NCBI GenBank assembly: GCA_025452255.1
Contig: CP104974.1
Span: 3,016,156 to 3,080,155, forward strand
From: Devosia sp. A8/3-2
Lineage (GTDB): Bacteria; Pseudomonadota; Alphaproteobacteria; Rhizobiales; Devosiaceae
Length of the DNA stretch: 64,000 bases
Direction of reading: 5' to 3'
Below, piece after piece: positions 20,375 to 29,409 of the stretch. Position 1 is the first letter of the stretch; each line of letters starts with the position of its first letter. A program made the translations under genes and the position numbers. The notes under the pieces are model-generated. The model was not told the DNA's origin, ran no database searches, and saw only the letters and a list, made by a program, of their open reading frames with translations.

Positions 20375-20807
20375 GAGCGCTTTTTGATTGGGTCAGATGG
20401 CTTCGGCGAGCATACAGCGGATACCGCGCCGCCAATTGTCGGCCACTCTCGGTAAAGACAGTGCTAAGTTTCGATTGCCCAGTCGGCTAAGCGCCCTCAT
20501 TTCTGCCGTTCATGCGCGTTCGGCGAGCTCCTAAAAGCGGACCGTCCGCTCGGCAGTCGAGGAAGCCTTCAACGGGGTGGCTAGGCGACTGACTGCTTCT
20601 GGATCAAGTTGCCTATTAAGCGGACGCTCTGAGAACGTGATTTGGGGCTAACGGGCGGGACGCTTCCCGAGCCTGAAATGGGTATCAAGAATTCAGGATG
20701 CATCGGCGCGTCCGTAGCGTCGTGGAGGGGCAATGTTATGTTTGTTGGGAACTACTCTTCCTAGCCTGAAGCTTCGATCACCAGAGCAAAAGCATCCCTG
20801 TTCGGGA
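20375..20807. other. Intergenic stretch, nothing recognised
   Basis: 430 bp upstream of the secreted-protein gene and downstream of the VOC gene. It holds no open frame with a ribosome-binding site, no tRNA and no clear terminator. Confidence 0.4.
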
Positions 20808-21218
20808 CTAGCCCACGGCCTTGCGGGGTGGGATGACGTAGCGCGCATGCGGCGTGGTCAGGTCGATCACGTGGCCGTCCAGATCACGGATGACCCCGCG
20901 AACCTGTTCGCCGAAGGTCATGGGCTCCTCGATGATTTCGACCTCGAAGGGGCGGATCGCGTCGATTGCCGCCGGGACATCATCGACGACGATTTCAAGA
21001 TAGGAGCCACGGGCGACACCCCGTGCGGCGCAGGGCACGAATTCACTCACCCAATCGATGAGGCCCAGTTGAAAAGGACTGTCCGGCTGGCTGGCCAGCA
21101 CCACATACCGAGTTTCAGTATGCACCTGCCGGAAGCCGCAGAGCGCGCGATAGAATTCGGTGCTGGCGGCAATGTCGTGGGTCAGAAGATTGGTTGAAAT
21201 ACGATGGGCGATGGCCAT
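20808..21218 (-). CDS. VOC (glyoxalase/bleomycin-resistance fold) family protein
   Basis: 136 residues from the ATG at 21218, which follows GGAGAA; the upstream extension is not supported. MAIAHRISTNLLTHDIAASTEFYRALCGF, ASQPDSPFQLGLIDW, and GSYLEIVVDDVPAAIDAI..EPMTFGEQVRGVIRDLDGHVIDL give the paired beta-alpha-beta-beta-beta modules and conserved metal-site Glu of the superfamily. The product is uncharacterised; similar proteins are annotated as glyoxalase or dioxygenase superfamily. Confidence 0.8.
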   Translation of the reverse strand: MAIAHRISTNLLTHDIAASTEFYRALCGFRQVHTETRYVVLASQPDSPFQLGLIDWVSEFVPCAARGVARGSYLEIVVDDVPAAIDAIRPFEVEIIEEPMTFGEQVRGVIRDLDGHVIDLTTPHARYVIPPRKAVG

Positions 21219-21364
21219 CCGGAATTCTCCGTTGCGCAAAGCTTTGTAGAGCGCCAACGGCGTTGGTGCGCGGAAGGTTGCATCCGGCCGCTCCGCAGTT
21301 TCCGCGCAACATCCGGGCCGGGCAATGCGTTGGTCCTTGGTGCAAAACAAAGAGGAGACAGATC

Positions 21365-21667
21365 ATGCGAACCCATCGCACTTTTGCGTCCATTGCCCCG
21401 GCTGCTTGCACGGGCCTTTCCCCCGCGGCCATGGCGCAGGAGCATGTCATCGGCGGGCAGCCAGTGCCGGCCGATCAGGTCGACGCCATCCGGGAGCGCT
21501 GCGATGAGTTGCGCTATCAGCAAGGTACGACTGGAACGCAAACGCCGGAAACCACGATGCCGGACGCGACGAACACCGATGCAGCTGCCGCTGATCCAAG
21601 CACCCGGGCCGGAGCGATCGAGGTCGAAAACCTGACCATCGCCATGTGCGACGAGGGTGGATTCTGA
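21365..21667 (+). CDS. Small secreted hypothetical protein
   Basis: About 100 residues, ATG at 21365 behind AGGAGAC. Signal peptide MRTHRTFASIAPAACTGLSPAAMAQE, then HVIGGQPVPADQVDAIRERCDELR, a Thr/Ala/Asp-rich linker, and a C-terminal IEVENLTIAMCDEGGF. The two cysteines may pair in the periplasm. No family recognised. Confidence 0.6.
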   Translation: MRTHRTFASIAPAACTGLSPAAMAQEHVIGGQPVPADQVDAIRERCDELRYQQGTTGTQTPETTMPDATNTDAAAADPSTRAGAIEVENLTIAMCDEGGF

Positions 21668-21744
21668 AGCGTCCGACGAGGCGATGTAAAAGGCGCAGGA
21701 ACGAAACAGCTCGGTTCCCCCTTGTCTGGGCACAGGAGGACGCG

Positions 21745-22083
21745 ATGAAACGCTTCCGGCAAATAGCCAAGGGGGAAGACGCACCTGATGCCGTGACAGT
21801 CGGCATCGAACGCGATGCGGCGGGCGCCATTCTGGCGGCTATATGGTGGCCGTCGCGGGGCGACGTGGATGCTGACGAAGTGAACTACCGCTCCGTGCCG
21901 GAAGCGTTCGAAGCGGCGCAGGCGGCCATGGATCTACACGGCTTTGCCGAAATCGTGGTGACCCTGCAAAGCGAAGATTTGTGGTGCCCCGAATGGGGTG
22001 AATTGCGGCCAGCCGGAATGGCGTTGAGCGAAGAAGAAGCCTTCGAGCTGGCCCGCGCCACCGAGGCCAGCCGCGATGCGTAA
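21745..22083 (+). CDS. Hypothetical protein
   Basis: 112-residue acidic protein with a strong ribosome-binding site (AGGAGGA) before the ATG at 21745. Sequence MKRFRQIAKGEDAPDAVTVGI, then AILAAIWWPSRGDVDADEVNYRSVPEAFEAAQAAMDLHGFAEIVVTL and a short C-terminal helix. Probably a small alpha/beta soluble protein. Upstream of, and likely co-transcribed with, the isochorismatase gene 28 bp away. Confidence 0.6.
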   Translation: MKRFRQIAKGEDAPDAVTVGIERDAAGAILAAIWWPSRGDVDADEVNYRSVPEAFEAAQAAMDLHGFAEIVVTLQSEDLWCPEWGELRPAGMALSEEEAFELARATEASRDA

Positions 22084-22110
22084 CCCCGACATGGTTTAGC
22101 GGAGATCGAC

Positions 22111-22717
22111 GTGTTGGATCGCGAGCTGGACCGCCGCTGGGCCCATATCTGCGTCGATATGCAAAACCTCTTTGCCGAGGAAACCGACTGGCATGCGCCA
22201 TGGTTGAAGCGCGTGCTGCCGGCGGTGGAAATGCTGGTGGAGCGATCAGCCGAGCGCACCATCTTCACGCGCTTTGTGCCGCCAGAAACCCCCGGCCATG
22301 CCGTAGGTGCCCGGCAAGATTATTACGAGCGCTGGCCCGGCATGACACGAGAGAAACTGCCGCCCGAGCTTATTGACTTCGTGCCCGCACTCAAGCGGTT
22401 CGTGCCTCCGGCACGGGCCTTCGACTAAGGCGATCTATTCGCCCCGGCTGGCGGGAAACCTGCATGGCTTTCTGCAATCGGCGGGTATAACGACCCCGGT
22501 GGTCAGCGGTGGGGAAACCGATGTCTGCGTGCTGGCCACGGTGCTGGGCGCCATCGATCTGGGTTATCGCGTGATATTGCCGCTCGACGCGCTGTTCGGC
22601 TCGGCCGATGCCACCCATGACGCCATGATCGGCATCTATCGCAGCCGGTTCCAAGTGCAATTGACCATCACCAGTGTCGAGGAATTGTTCGAATTCTGGC
22701 GGGAGGAGGCAATATGA
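22111..22717 (+). CDS. Isochorismatase-family cysteine hydrolase
   Basis: Soluble hydrolase with the cysteine-hydrolase fold: catalytic Asp in AHICVDMQNLF, and the catalytic Cys in VVSGGETDVCVLATVLGAIDLGYRV with the preceding cis-peptide motif. GTG start at 22111 after GGAG. One extra T near 22428 (CTTCGACTAAGG for CTTCGACAAGG) creates a false stop. About 201 residues. Overlaps the next gene by 4 bp, so they are translationally coupled. Confidence 0.82.
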
Positions 22718-23679
22718 CGGCCTTTGGCTATCACGCTTCGCATGAGCAATTCTCGCCCAGTGCCCTGCTCGGCTATGTTCGGCAGGCCGAGGCGGCCGGG
22801 TTCGATTGCGCGAAATCGTCCGATCATTTTCATCCCCGGAGCGAGCGGCAGGGGCAGTCCAGCTTTGCTCGGTCTCGGCTGGGCGCGGCCATGCAGGCCA
22901 CTACATTACCGTTCGGCATAATCTCGGCGCCGGGCTATCGCTATCATCCGGCCATTCTGGCGCAGGCTGCAGCGACCATTGCCGAGCTGTTCCCGCGTCG
23001 GCTCTGGCTGGCCCCGGGTAGCGGGGAGGCGCTCAACGAAGCCATCACAGGCTCGGCACGGCCAGACAAGGCGGAACGCAATGCGCGTCTGCTCGAATGT
23101 GTCGCGGTGATGCGGGCGCTGCTGGCCGGCGAGACCGTGACGCATCGGGGGCGGGTGGAGGTCATCGAGGCGCGGCTTTATACGCGGCCGGCCGAGCCGC
23201 TGCCGCTTTATGGCGCCGCCGTCACGCCGGAAACCGCGGCCTTGGTGGGCGGTTGGGCTGATGGCCTATTGACCATGGGCGGGGACATCACCGCCGTGCG
23301 GGCGGTACTGGAGGCGTTCCGCGGCAATGGCGGGGAGGGCAAGCCGGTGCATCTGCAACATGCCCTGTCCCGGGCGCCGACCGAAGCCGAGGCCCCGGCC
23401 GATGCGCTGGACCAATGGGGGCCGGTCGCGGCCGGCGGGGATGTCAGCTGGAGGCTGAGTCAGCCGGCCGAGTTCGATACGGTGGGGCGGCTCGTCACCG
23501 AAGACGCCATTCGTCGCTGCGTGGCGGTTTCCGCCGATCTGGGTCGGCACCGCCAATGGCTCGCCGATCTCATTGAGCTCGATGTCACGGCGGTGCACCT
23601 GCATTGCGTGGGCCGCAACCGAGCCAAGTTTATCGACGCATTCGGCGCTCACATATTGCCGGCCTTGCGCTCGCTTTAA
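22714..23679 (+). CDS. LLM-class flavin-dependent oxidoreductase (TIGR03885-like)
   Basis: Luciferase-like monooxygenase fold, 321 residues, intact. MTAFGYHASHEQFSPSALLGYVRQAEAAGFDCAKSSDHFHP and RLWLAPGSGEALNE match the G6PDH-like non-F420 subgroup, which is frequently found beside trehalose-metabolism genes. Here treZ lies directly downstream on the other strand (3' ends overlap by 4 bp). Physiological reaction unknown. Confidence 0.8.
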   Translation: MTAFGYHASHEQFSPSALLGYVRQAEAAGFDCAKSSDHFHPRSERQGQSSFARSRLGAAMQATTLPFGIISAPGYRYHPAILAQAAATIAELFPRRLWLAPGSGEALNEAITGSARPDKAERNARLLECVAVMRALLAGETVTHRGRVEVIEARLYTRPAEPLPLYGAAVTPETAALVGGWADGLLTMGGDITAVRAVLEAFRGNGGEGKPVHLQHALSRAPTEAEAPADALDQWGPVAAGGDVSWRLSQPAEFDTVGRLVTEDAIRRCVAVSADLGRHRQWLADLIELDVTAVHLHCVGRNRAKFIDAFGAHILPALRSL

Positions 23680-25448
23680 GGATCGCGCTGCCACGACCAG
23701 CATACCGCGCTCCACGGTCCAAGCCGCAAGACCTCGCCTTGCTGGGAGAATTCCCCGGTTGCAACGGGCGGGCCGGCAATGACGCAGGCTATGTCGGCCG
23801 GGCGATCGGAGCCGTTGAGCACCATGGTCAGCACGCCAGCCTCGAAAATCCAGCTGACGACAATGGCCGTACCCTGCCGGCCCGTGCGCGCATCAAGGCA
23901 TAGCGTGGCCGAGAGTGGCCAGAGCAGACTGCGCCGCCACGATGCAAGCTTGCGGAAGCGTTCGAGCGCTGCAAGCCGCTCAGGATTGGCATAGTCGGCC
24001 CAATCGAGCTTGGCGCCGTCAAAGGTCTCGGGTGCATTCGGATCGGGCAGGCCGCCATCCTGCACGTCTTCCTCGAAGGTTTCCCGCATCTGCTTGTAGC
24101 GGTCGGCCCGTTTGGGCGCGGCAGCCGCCTCGGGCAGGTCGAAGAAAAAGGGGAAGGGTGTGCGCAGATGGGCGTCCTCGCCCATGAAGAAGAGCGGGAT
24201 TTGCGGCGCGAGCATCACCACGAAATGCAGGAAGTCGAGTTTTTCGGCGCTGATCCGGTCTGGCAGGCGCTTGGAGTCGGCGCGATTGCCGATCTGGTCG
24301 TGGTTCTGCACATAGGACACAAAGGCGTCGAGCGGCAGCCGGCTGGCGGGCTCGCCCCCGGTCGTGCCGTCGCTGTCGCCAGCCGCTTCTCCGTCATGCA
24401 CGAAGCCGTCGGCGAGGCCCTTTTCGAGATCCGCTATGGCGTCCTTGGACCCATCCGCATAGCCGTTCTTATCCTCGCCGGTGACGAGATAATTGAGCAC
24501 GTGATGAATGTCGTCATTCCATTGTGCGGTGAAATCCAGAGGCTGCCCCTGCTGGTCGCGGTCGAGCCGAGAGGCGATATTGTCCATATTCTCGATGATC
24601 AGCTTGGCATCGGCTTTGACGGCCCGTGACGATTTGGCCAACTCTCTCAGGAACACGCCGCGGGCGGCGGTTTTCATCTCATGGACGGAATCAAAGCGCA
24701 GGCCGTCGAAATCGAGCTCGTCCAGCCACATGCGGGCATTCTCGTAGTAGAACTGCCGCACCATCTCTCGGGTGAAATCGATGCCGAGCCCCCGGGGCGT
24801 CTCAACCTCATCGTCGAACCATTCGGGTGCATAGCGCTGGATGAAATTGTCGAAATCGCCGAAATGGTTGTAGACGACGTCAAGGATCAGGCAGAGCCCC
24901 AGCTCATGGGCGCGGTCGACCAGCTGGCGCAGCTCGTCACGGCTGCCATAGGCCTCGGCCGGGGCAAAGATCAGCGTGCCGTCATAGCCCCAATTGCGCG
25001 TGCCCGGAAACTGGTTGATCGGCATGATTTCGAGCGCAGTGAAGCCGGCATCGTGGAAATGCTCAAGCCGATTGGCCAGACCACGGAACGTGCCTTCCGG
25101 GAGGCGGTGCCGACATGCACCTCGCATAGAATGGTTTCGTGCCGGGGCCGCAGCGGCTGGTTGCGCCCGCTGGGCTGCAATGGGGACAGCACAACGCTCC
25201 AGCCTGCCGTGCCGCCATCCTGCTGCCGCGCGGCAGGGTCGGGAAATTCTGAATTCACCCGCGCGGAATTTGTAACGCGTCCCCGGCCCGCAATCATCAA
25301 CGTGCACAGACCAGAACCCGCTCTCGTCTTGCTGGAGCGCGGCGGGCGGGCGGTCGGGAAATATCAATTCGATAGTTTTGGCGCTTGGCGCCCAGAGACG
25401 GAATTCGGTGGCCGAGCCTTCAAGACGGGGGCCGAAGAGAGACGTCAT
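23676..25448 (-). CDS. treZ: Malto-oligosyltrehalose trehalohydrolase
   Basis: GH13 enzyme releasing trehalose from maltooligosyl-trehalose. N-terminal CBM48-like region TEFRLWAPSAKTIELIF; catalytic regions LILDVVYNHFG, DGLRFDSVHEM (nucleophile Asp), IIENMDN (acid/base Glu) and FVSYVQNHDQIGNR. 590 residues. Between about residues 67 and 130 the raw frame is wrong: an extra base in TTCGAA near 25250 and a compensating indel near 25100 hide the true EFPDPAARQQDGG and LRPRHETILCEVHVGT, which are the family sequence. No treY or treS in the window. Confidence 0.9.
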   Translation of the reverse strand: MTSLFGPRLEGSATEFRLWAPSAKTIELIFPDRPPAALQQDESGFWSVHVDDCGPGTRYKFRAGEFRISRPCRAAAGWRHGRLERCAVPIAAQRAQPAAAAPARNHSMRGACRHRLPEGTFRGLANRLEHFHDAGFTALEIMPINQFPGTRNWGYDGTLIFAPAEAYGSRDELRQLVDRAHELGLCLILDVVYNHFGDFDNFIQRYAPEWFDDEVETPRGLGIDFTREMVRQFYYENARMWLDELDFDGLRFDSVHEMKTAARGVFLRELAKSSRAVKADAKLIIENMDNIASRLDRDQQGQPLDFTAQWNDDIHHVLNYLVTGEDKNGYADGSKDAIADLEKGLADGFVHDGEAAGDSDGTTGGEPASRLPLDAFVSYVQNHDQIGNRADSKRLPDRISAEKLDFLHFVVMLAPQIPLFFMGEDAHLRTPFPFFFDLPEAAAAPKRADRYKQMRETFEEDVQDGGLPDPNAPETFDGAKLDWADYANPERLAALERFRKLASWRRSLLWPLSATLCLDARTGRQGTAIVVSWIFEAGVLTMVLNGSDRPADIACVIAGPPVATGEFSQQGEVLRLGPWSAVCWSWQRDP

Positions 25449-25515
25449 GGCGGGTTATCCAATTGGGCGTGCGGCCATAACGAGTGGACGCGGCGGAGCG
25501 TTCCGCGCTTGCTGT

Positions 25516-26181
25516 ATGATCGGCGGGCGTATGCGGCAGGGGCTGGTCCTGTCCTATTCGGAGCCGCGCTGGGAGGTTTTCTCGAGCTCGGCCAACTCTT
25601 CCAGCAATCGTTCGCGTGGCTGGCCAATTGAGCTTGCGCTGCCTGAAGTCGAGGCCGAATTGGCTGCGGAAGGCAGGGAGCATATCCGGGACCGGTGCGA
25701 TGTCGTCACGATCGGCCGCATGCGCAATACCGATGAGGAGCACGCGAACCTGATAGATGGCATCTCGAAGCTTTGCAAGGAAGCGAACCTTGAGCTGAGT
25801 CTCAGGGCAGATGACTTGCCAATGCAACGGCTCACCCATGCGTCGGACGATTCCTGTGGCATCGCGATTACCCCGGCCAAACTGGCGGTGCTCCATGCCG
25901 TGCGCAATGGTTCTAGCCGGCTGGAAATCCAGCATTTCAGGGACGTGTACGCCTCCTCGGCGAACTTCCCCGTGGCGGACGGCAACCCCTTCGTGTCCGA
26001 CAACTGGGAGCAGATCGACACGTCAGGTATAGGCGAAAAAGTGGGCCTCATAGACACCCTCAAGTCGATGAACGGGCCGAAGAAGGTGGTTCTGATGCAC
26101 GGTAGGCTCGACGAAGTTAGGCTGCAGAGGGGTGAGCCCGCGACCTCGTTTTTGCCCGGATGGCCGCTCACTACCAACTGA
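25516..26181 (+). pseudogene. Probable TniB-like C-terminal fragment
   Basis: Open frame with no recognised start. The part LIDGISKLCKEANLELSLRADDLPMQRLTHASD followed by KLAVLHAVRNGSSRLEIQHFRDVYASSANFP and GNPFVSDNWEQIDTS resembles the C-terminal lid region of TniB, the AAA+ ATPase of Tn5053/Tn7-like transposons. Walker motifs are missing, so this is at best a truncated remnant abutting treZ. The call depends on the TniQ-like gene next to it and is tentative. Confidence 0.3.
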
Positions 26182-27545
26182 TGAGTGCTCGCGAGCTCGC
26201 AGGTGATTTCGACTTGGAATTCGACCGCTTAAGCGGTGGGCACGTGGAAGAGCTGTCAAAACTGGCGACGCTTACCGGATGCGATTTGGGCGAGTTAATT
26301 CTCTCCACACCGAGCTCGGCACAAAAGGGCACCTTAAGGATCGGCACCGAACTGATCGCGACAAAATTCTCGCGCCGGCGGCATCTGTCCGTTTGCCTCG
26401 AATGCTGGGCAGAAGATATCTAGGCTGCACCCGGCGAGATGCCGGAAGCGGCGGTCTACGTACGTTTGCCGTAGCTCTTCTGGCCCGTACAAACGTGCAC
26501 CAAACATTCCCGGCCACTTTTAATAGTGAAAACCGCGGCCGAACAACGGGCACTTCTACGACACTGCGCTGATGGCAACGGATGTGGTCACTAAACTCTC
26601 GGACCTCATGGCATCTCAAACCGAACGGAACGCCTCCGAGTTCGAGATGTATGTCTCTGCAAGGTTGGAAGGAAGGGCGTTCCAAGGGGGTATGCTCGAT
26701 GCCTTGGGCCTGAACGAGGTGTTTTCGATCTGTGCCCACCTCGGTCGGGCGGCTGATCTCGTTTCGGATCGGTTGGACGGCCTTTCCGACACCGATTTGC
26801 ATAGAGTATATGCCGAGGGTTTTAGGACGTTTTCAGGCGGCCGAGCCACACTTAGCCACGCCCTAATGGAATTGTTGGAACACAAAAGCGACAAGCTCCC
26901 GCCGGTTGTGGGACCGCAGAACCTCATTGGAAAGGCGCACGCGGTCCTCAAGGCCGACAGCATCCGAAAACGTCCTACGCACCCGTGTACCATGATGTCG
27001 CCAATGCCATTTACGACGTGATGCCGTGGGGTCCTAGCGATCCGAGCCTGTTCGGGGTGCCCATCACGCACCGGCGTTTTTATTGCGTATCAGAGGCAGC
27101 TGCCACGTTTGGCTTGGCGTCGCCGACAGTAGTGAAATATGTTGAGGCGACTGGGATTGCCCGCATTTTTGTTTCCAATTGTGGGCGTAGGCGGTTTTGA
27201 TCGACGCCGAGGCCGCCCATCGGACATTTGATACTTCAGGCTATGTCAGAGTGGATGGCTTCCGGTCACTTGAGGACGATCTTACCACGAGAGATCGTAT
27301 CCGATGGCCAGATACCACCTATCAAAGTGACGGACATAAACGACCTAATGGATCGGTTTTTGAAACGCGCCGAACCGCTTGATCAGATCCCCGAAGGCTG
27401 TTCCAACATGAGATTTGTAGCTCGCGCTATCCGAGGTAGATTGGCAGAGGTTGGCTCGGCGACACCGCCGTCGGCCCAAGACGCTTGGACCCGCCCTTTC
27501 AGCAATGGGTATCCAACCATACTGCGCGGTGCAGTCGGGACATAG
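26095..27545 (+). pseudogene. Broken TniQ-family transposition protein
   Basis: TniQ features in order: EVRLQRGEPATSFL then ARMAAHYQLMSARELAGDFDLEF (after adding one base near 26156), LSKLATLTGCDLGELI, RRRHLSVCLECWAEDI with the CX2C zinc pair, and WPVQTCTKHSRPL with the second C..H pair; later ASEFEMYVSARLEGR and a helix-turn-helix-like segment FGLASPTVVKYVEATG. Two in-frame TAG codons (about 26421 and 26473) and three or more frameshifts interrupt it. One TAG sits in CTAGG where CCAGG would read Gln. AT content is higher than in flanking genes. Confidence 0.5.
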
Positions 27546-27617
27546 GAACCACACCGTGCACCAAAAAAGGGACGTCTCGCACTTCCTGCCATGACAGTCG
27601 GCACACGGATTGCGAGC

Positions 27618-27645
27618 AAAGGGCTGCCCAACGGCGGCCCTTTTT
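27618..27645. terminator. Strong intrinsic terminator
   Basis: AAAGGGCTGCC pairs with GGCGGCCCTTT around a CAAC loop (11-bp stem with one G-T), followed by TTTTT. An outer stem (27603-27610 with 27652-27659) extends it. It can act in both directions and lies just after the TniQ remnant. Confidence 0.75.
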
Positions 27646-27903
27646 CTTGCCATCCGTGTCTGGCTCGGAAAAAGGAACCCACATACAGGAAGAAGGCCTC
27701 CAACGCGGTTTGAAAAAGTGCTTACGATTAAATCGAGGTTTGGAAGGTTTGATATCGTCGCAACATAGAACCATTCAGAACGCGGCACGACTTAATCGTC
27801 CGGCGCTTTGCGTCATGTGCATGACACAAGCGGTTTCTAAAAAGCCACAGAATGTATGGCGTGACCGTGACGGAGATTCGACATCGAAATTGTCCTCTGG
27901 ATC

Positions 27904-28269
27904 GTGTTTGCGATAATGATGAGCGCAGTTCTGGTGGCTGGAGTGTCGGTGGTGATCGTCGCTACACACGAGAACCGCATCTACTCAGCCGAGGAAAAGA
28001 CGTGGCGCCGGCTGGAACATAGCGGCGTCCCAGTCCGCGCCAGAATCGAAGCGCTCAAGCGCTCCGAGCATGGACTGACGCGTGGCGGCACCCATGGGCA
28101 GACGGTGCATGCGGTGGAGCTCGTACTCGAGATATTCGACAAGACAGGCGCTTCGCATCCGGCGGCGGTACGCACGCTGATTGATGAGGTCCTGTTGCCG
28201 CAGTTCTGTGTGGCCGGCGCCGATGTGCATCTGCTGCGCGACCCCGAAGATGCATCGATCCGGCGGTGA
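27904..28269 (+). CDS. Hypothetical membrane-anchored protein
   Basis: 121 codons from a GTG at 27904; no good ribosome-binding site, so the start may be off. N-terminal helix FAIMMSAVLVAGVSVVIVATHENRIY, then a soluble domain WRRLEHSGVPVRARIEALKRSEHGLTRGG and LVLEIFDKTGASHPAAVRTLIDEVLLPQF ending VHLLRDPEDASIRR. This is the SHOCT-less form of a common small 'membrane anchor plus DUF3592-like' layout; no specific family claimed. Converges on the AraC gene. Confidence 0.5.
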   Translation: MFAIMMSAVLVAGVSVVIVATHENRIYSAEEKTWRRLEHSGVPVRARIEALKRSEHGLTRGGTHGQTVHAVELVLEIFDKTGASHPAAVRTLIDEVLLPQFCVAGADVHLLRDPEDASIRR

Positions 28270-28335
28270 ACCGTGCGCGTACGCCGCTTGAAATTCAACC
28301 TGCAGGCGGTTGATGGGCTTCCCGCAAGGCGCCAC

Positions 28336-29253
28336 CTAAGCTCGCTCCGCCCGCATGCTTCGTAGTGTTTCCGACGGCGTCTCGTGGAACTGGGCGCTGT
28401 AGTATTTGGCGAAGCGGCCCAGATGCCAGAAGCGCCATTGCAGGGCGACTTCTGAAACAGTGCGACCGGTGCGCCCTGCACGGAGCAGATCGCGACAGGC
28501 GCCGTCGAGGCGCAATTGCTTGAGCCAGACGCTGGCGTTGATGCCCAAAGTGTTGCGCACCGTCTCATGCAGCGATTGGTGGGTCATGCCGGTGGCGGCG
28601 GCCAGCGCGGCAATTGACAGGGGCACGTCCCCTTCCCCGTGCATGCGGCTTTGCAGGCGTCGGAACGCGGAGTAATCCGGGCTGGTGTTGGGACCGGGCC
28701 ATTCCCGCAGCGTGCTGTTGAAATAGAGACTGGCGAGCTGCTCGATCAGGATCTCGGCCAGCAGATCAGTCAGCGCGCCGGCTGTCGCCGCATGCCCCGC
28801 CGCGTTGGGCAACAGGCCGAGCAACCAATGCAGGCATGCCTTCATTGCGGGCCCCGACAGCACATTGAAGCCGGCCCGCACCTCCCAGCCGAGTTGGTCA
28901 GCGCGCATCGTGACCAGCACAATGTCATAGCCGCCGGGGCAGACGGCGACCCATTCCAGCCCGCCGGTGATGACGCTGCAGGTGACGCCACACAAGGGCA
29001 TCGCATTAATCTGCCAATGGGCATCGTCATTGACGGTGAAGGCGAAGGTCACACTGTCCACGGGCGTCATGATGGTTTGGGCAATGGTGGTGTTGACGCG
29101 TTCGCGCATCACCGAAATGCCCGGCATCACCAGATAGTCGACCCGCCCGTGATAGCGATTGGGCGCCAGTTGCAGAAAACGCTGCTCCCAGCCGGGCAAT
29201 GCGGCTTCCTGTTCGGTGGCGTCGAAGAATTCAGCGACGAAGGCTTTGGGCAT
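28336..29253 (-). CDS. AraC family transcriptional regulator
   Basis: 305 residues, intact. N-terminal effector half (VDYLVMPGISVMRERVNTTI) and C-terminal double HTH: PLSIAALAAATGMTHQSLHETVRNTLGINASVWLKQLRLDGACRDLL and VSEVALQWRFWHLGRFAKYYSAQFHETPSETLR, the AraC signature. Transcribed divergently from aauB with a 156-bp shared promoter region, so the amine dehydrogenase cluster is its likely target. Known mau clusters use LysR-type MauR, so an AraC regulator here is a difference. Confidence 0.85.
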   Translation of the reverse strand: MPKAFVAEFFDATEQEAALPGWEQRFLQLAPNRYHGRVDYLVMPGISVMRERVNTTIAQTIMTPVDSVTFAFTVNDDAHWQINAMPLCGVTCSVITGGLEWVAVCPGGYDIVLVTMRADQLGWEVRAGFNVLSGPAMKACLHWLLGLLPNAAGHAATAGALTDLLAEILIEQLASLYFNSTLREWPGPNTSPDYSAFRRLQSRMHGEGDVPLSIAALAAATGMTHQSLHETVRNTLGINASVWLKQLRLDGACRDLLRAGRTGRTVSEVALQWRFWHLGRFAKYYSAQFHETPSETLRSMRAERA

Positions 29254-29409
29254 GATGATCGCTATCGGCTACGCACTATCCGTAGCAGGCGCGCACAGAC
29301 TGAGCAATAAACACAATTGCCTATAAATTAGCCATTCAATCGGCTTGGAGTGGATAGCGGAGGGCATGGCGCCTTCCTAGTCTGATCTCCGAAGATTGGA
29401 GACCATGGC

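Noticed and set aside
25554..26177. Minus-strand gene opposite the TniB-like fragment
   Set aside because: Its product is Ser/Arg-rich with no motif and has the composition of an antisense shadow; the plus-strand reading leads into the TniQ-like protein.
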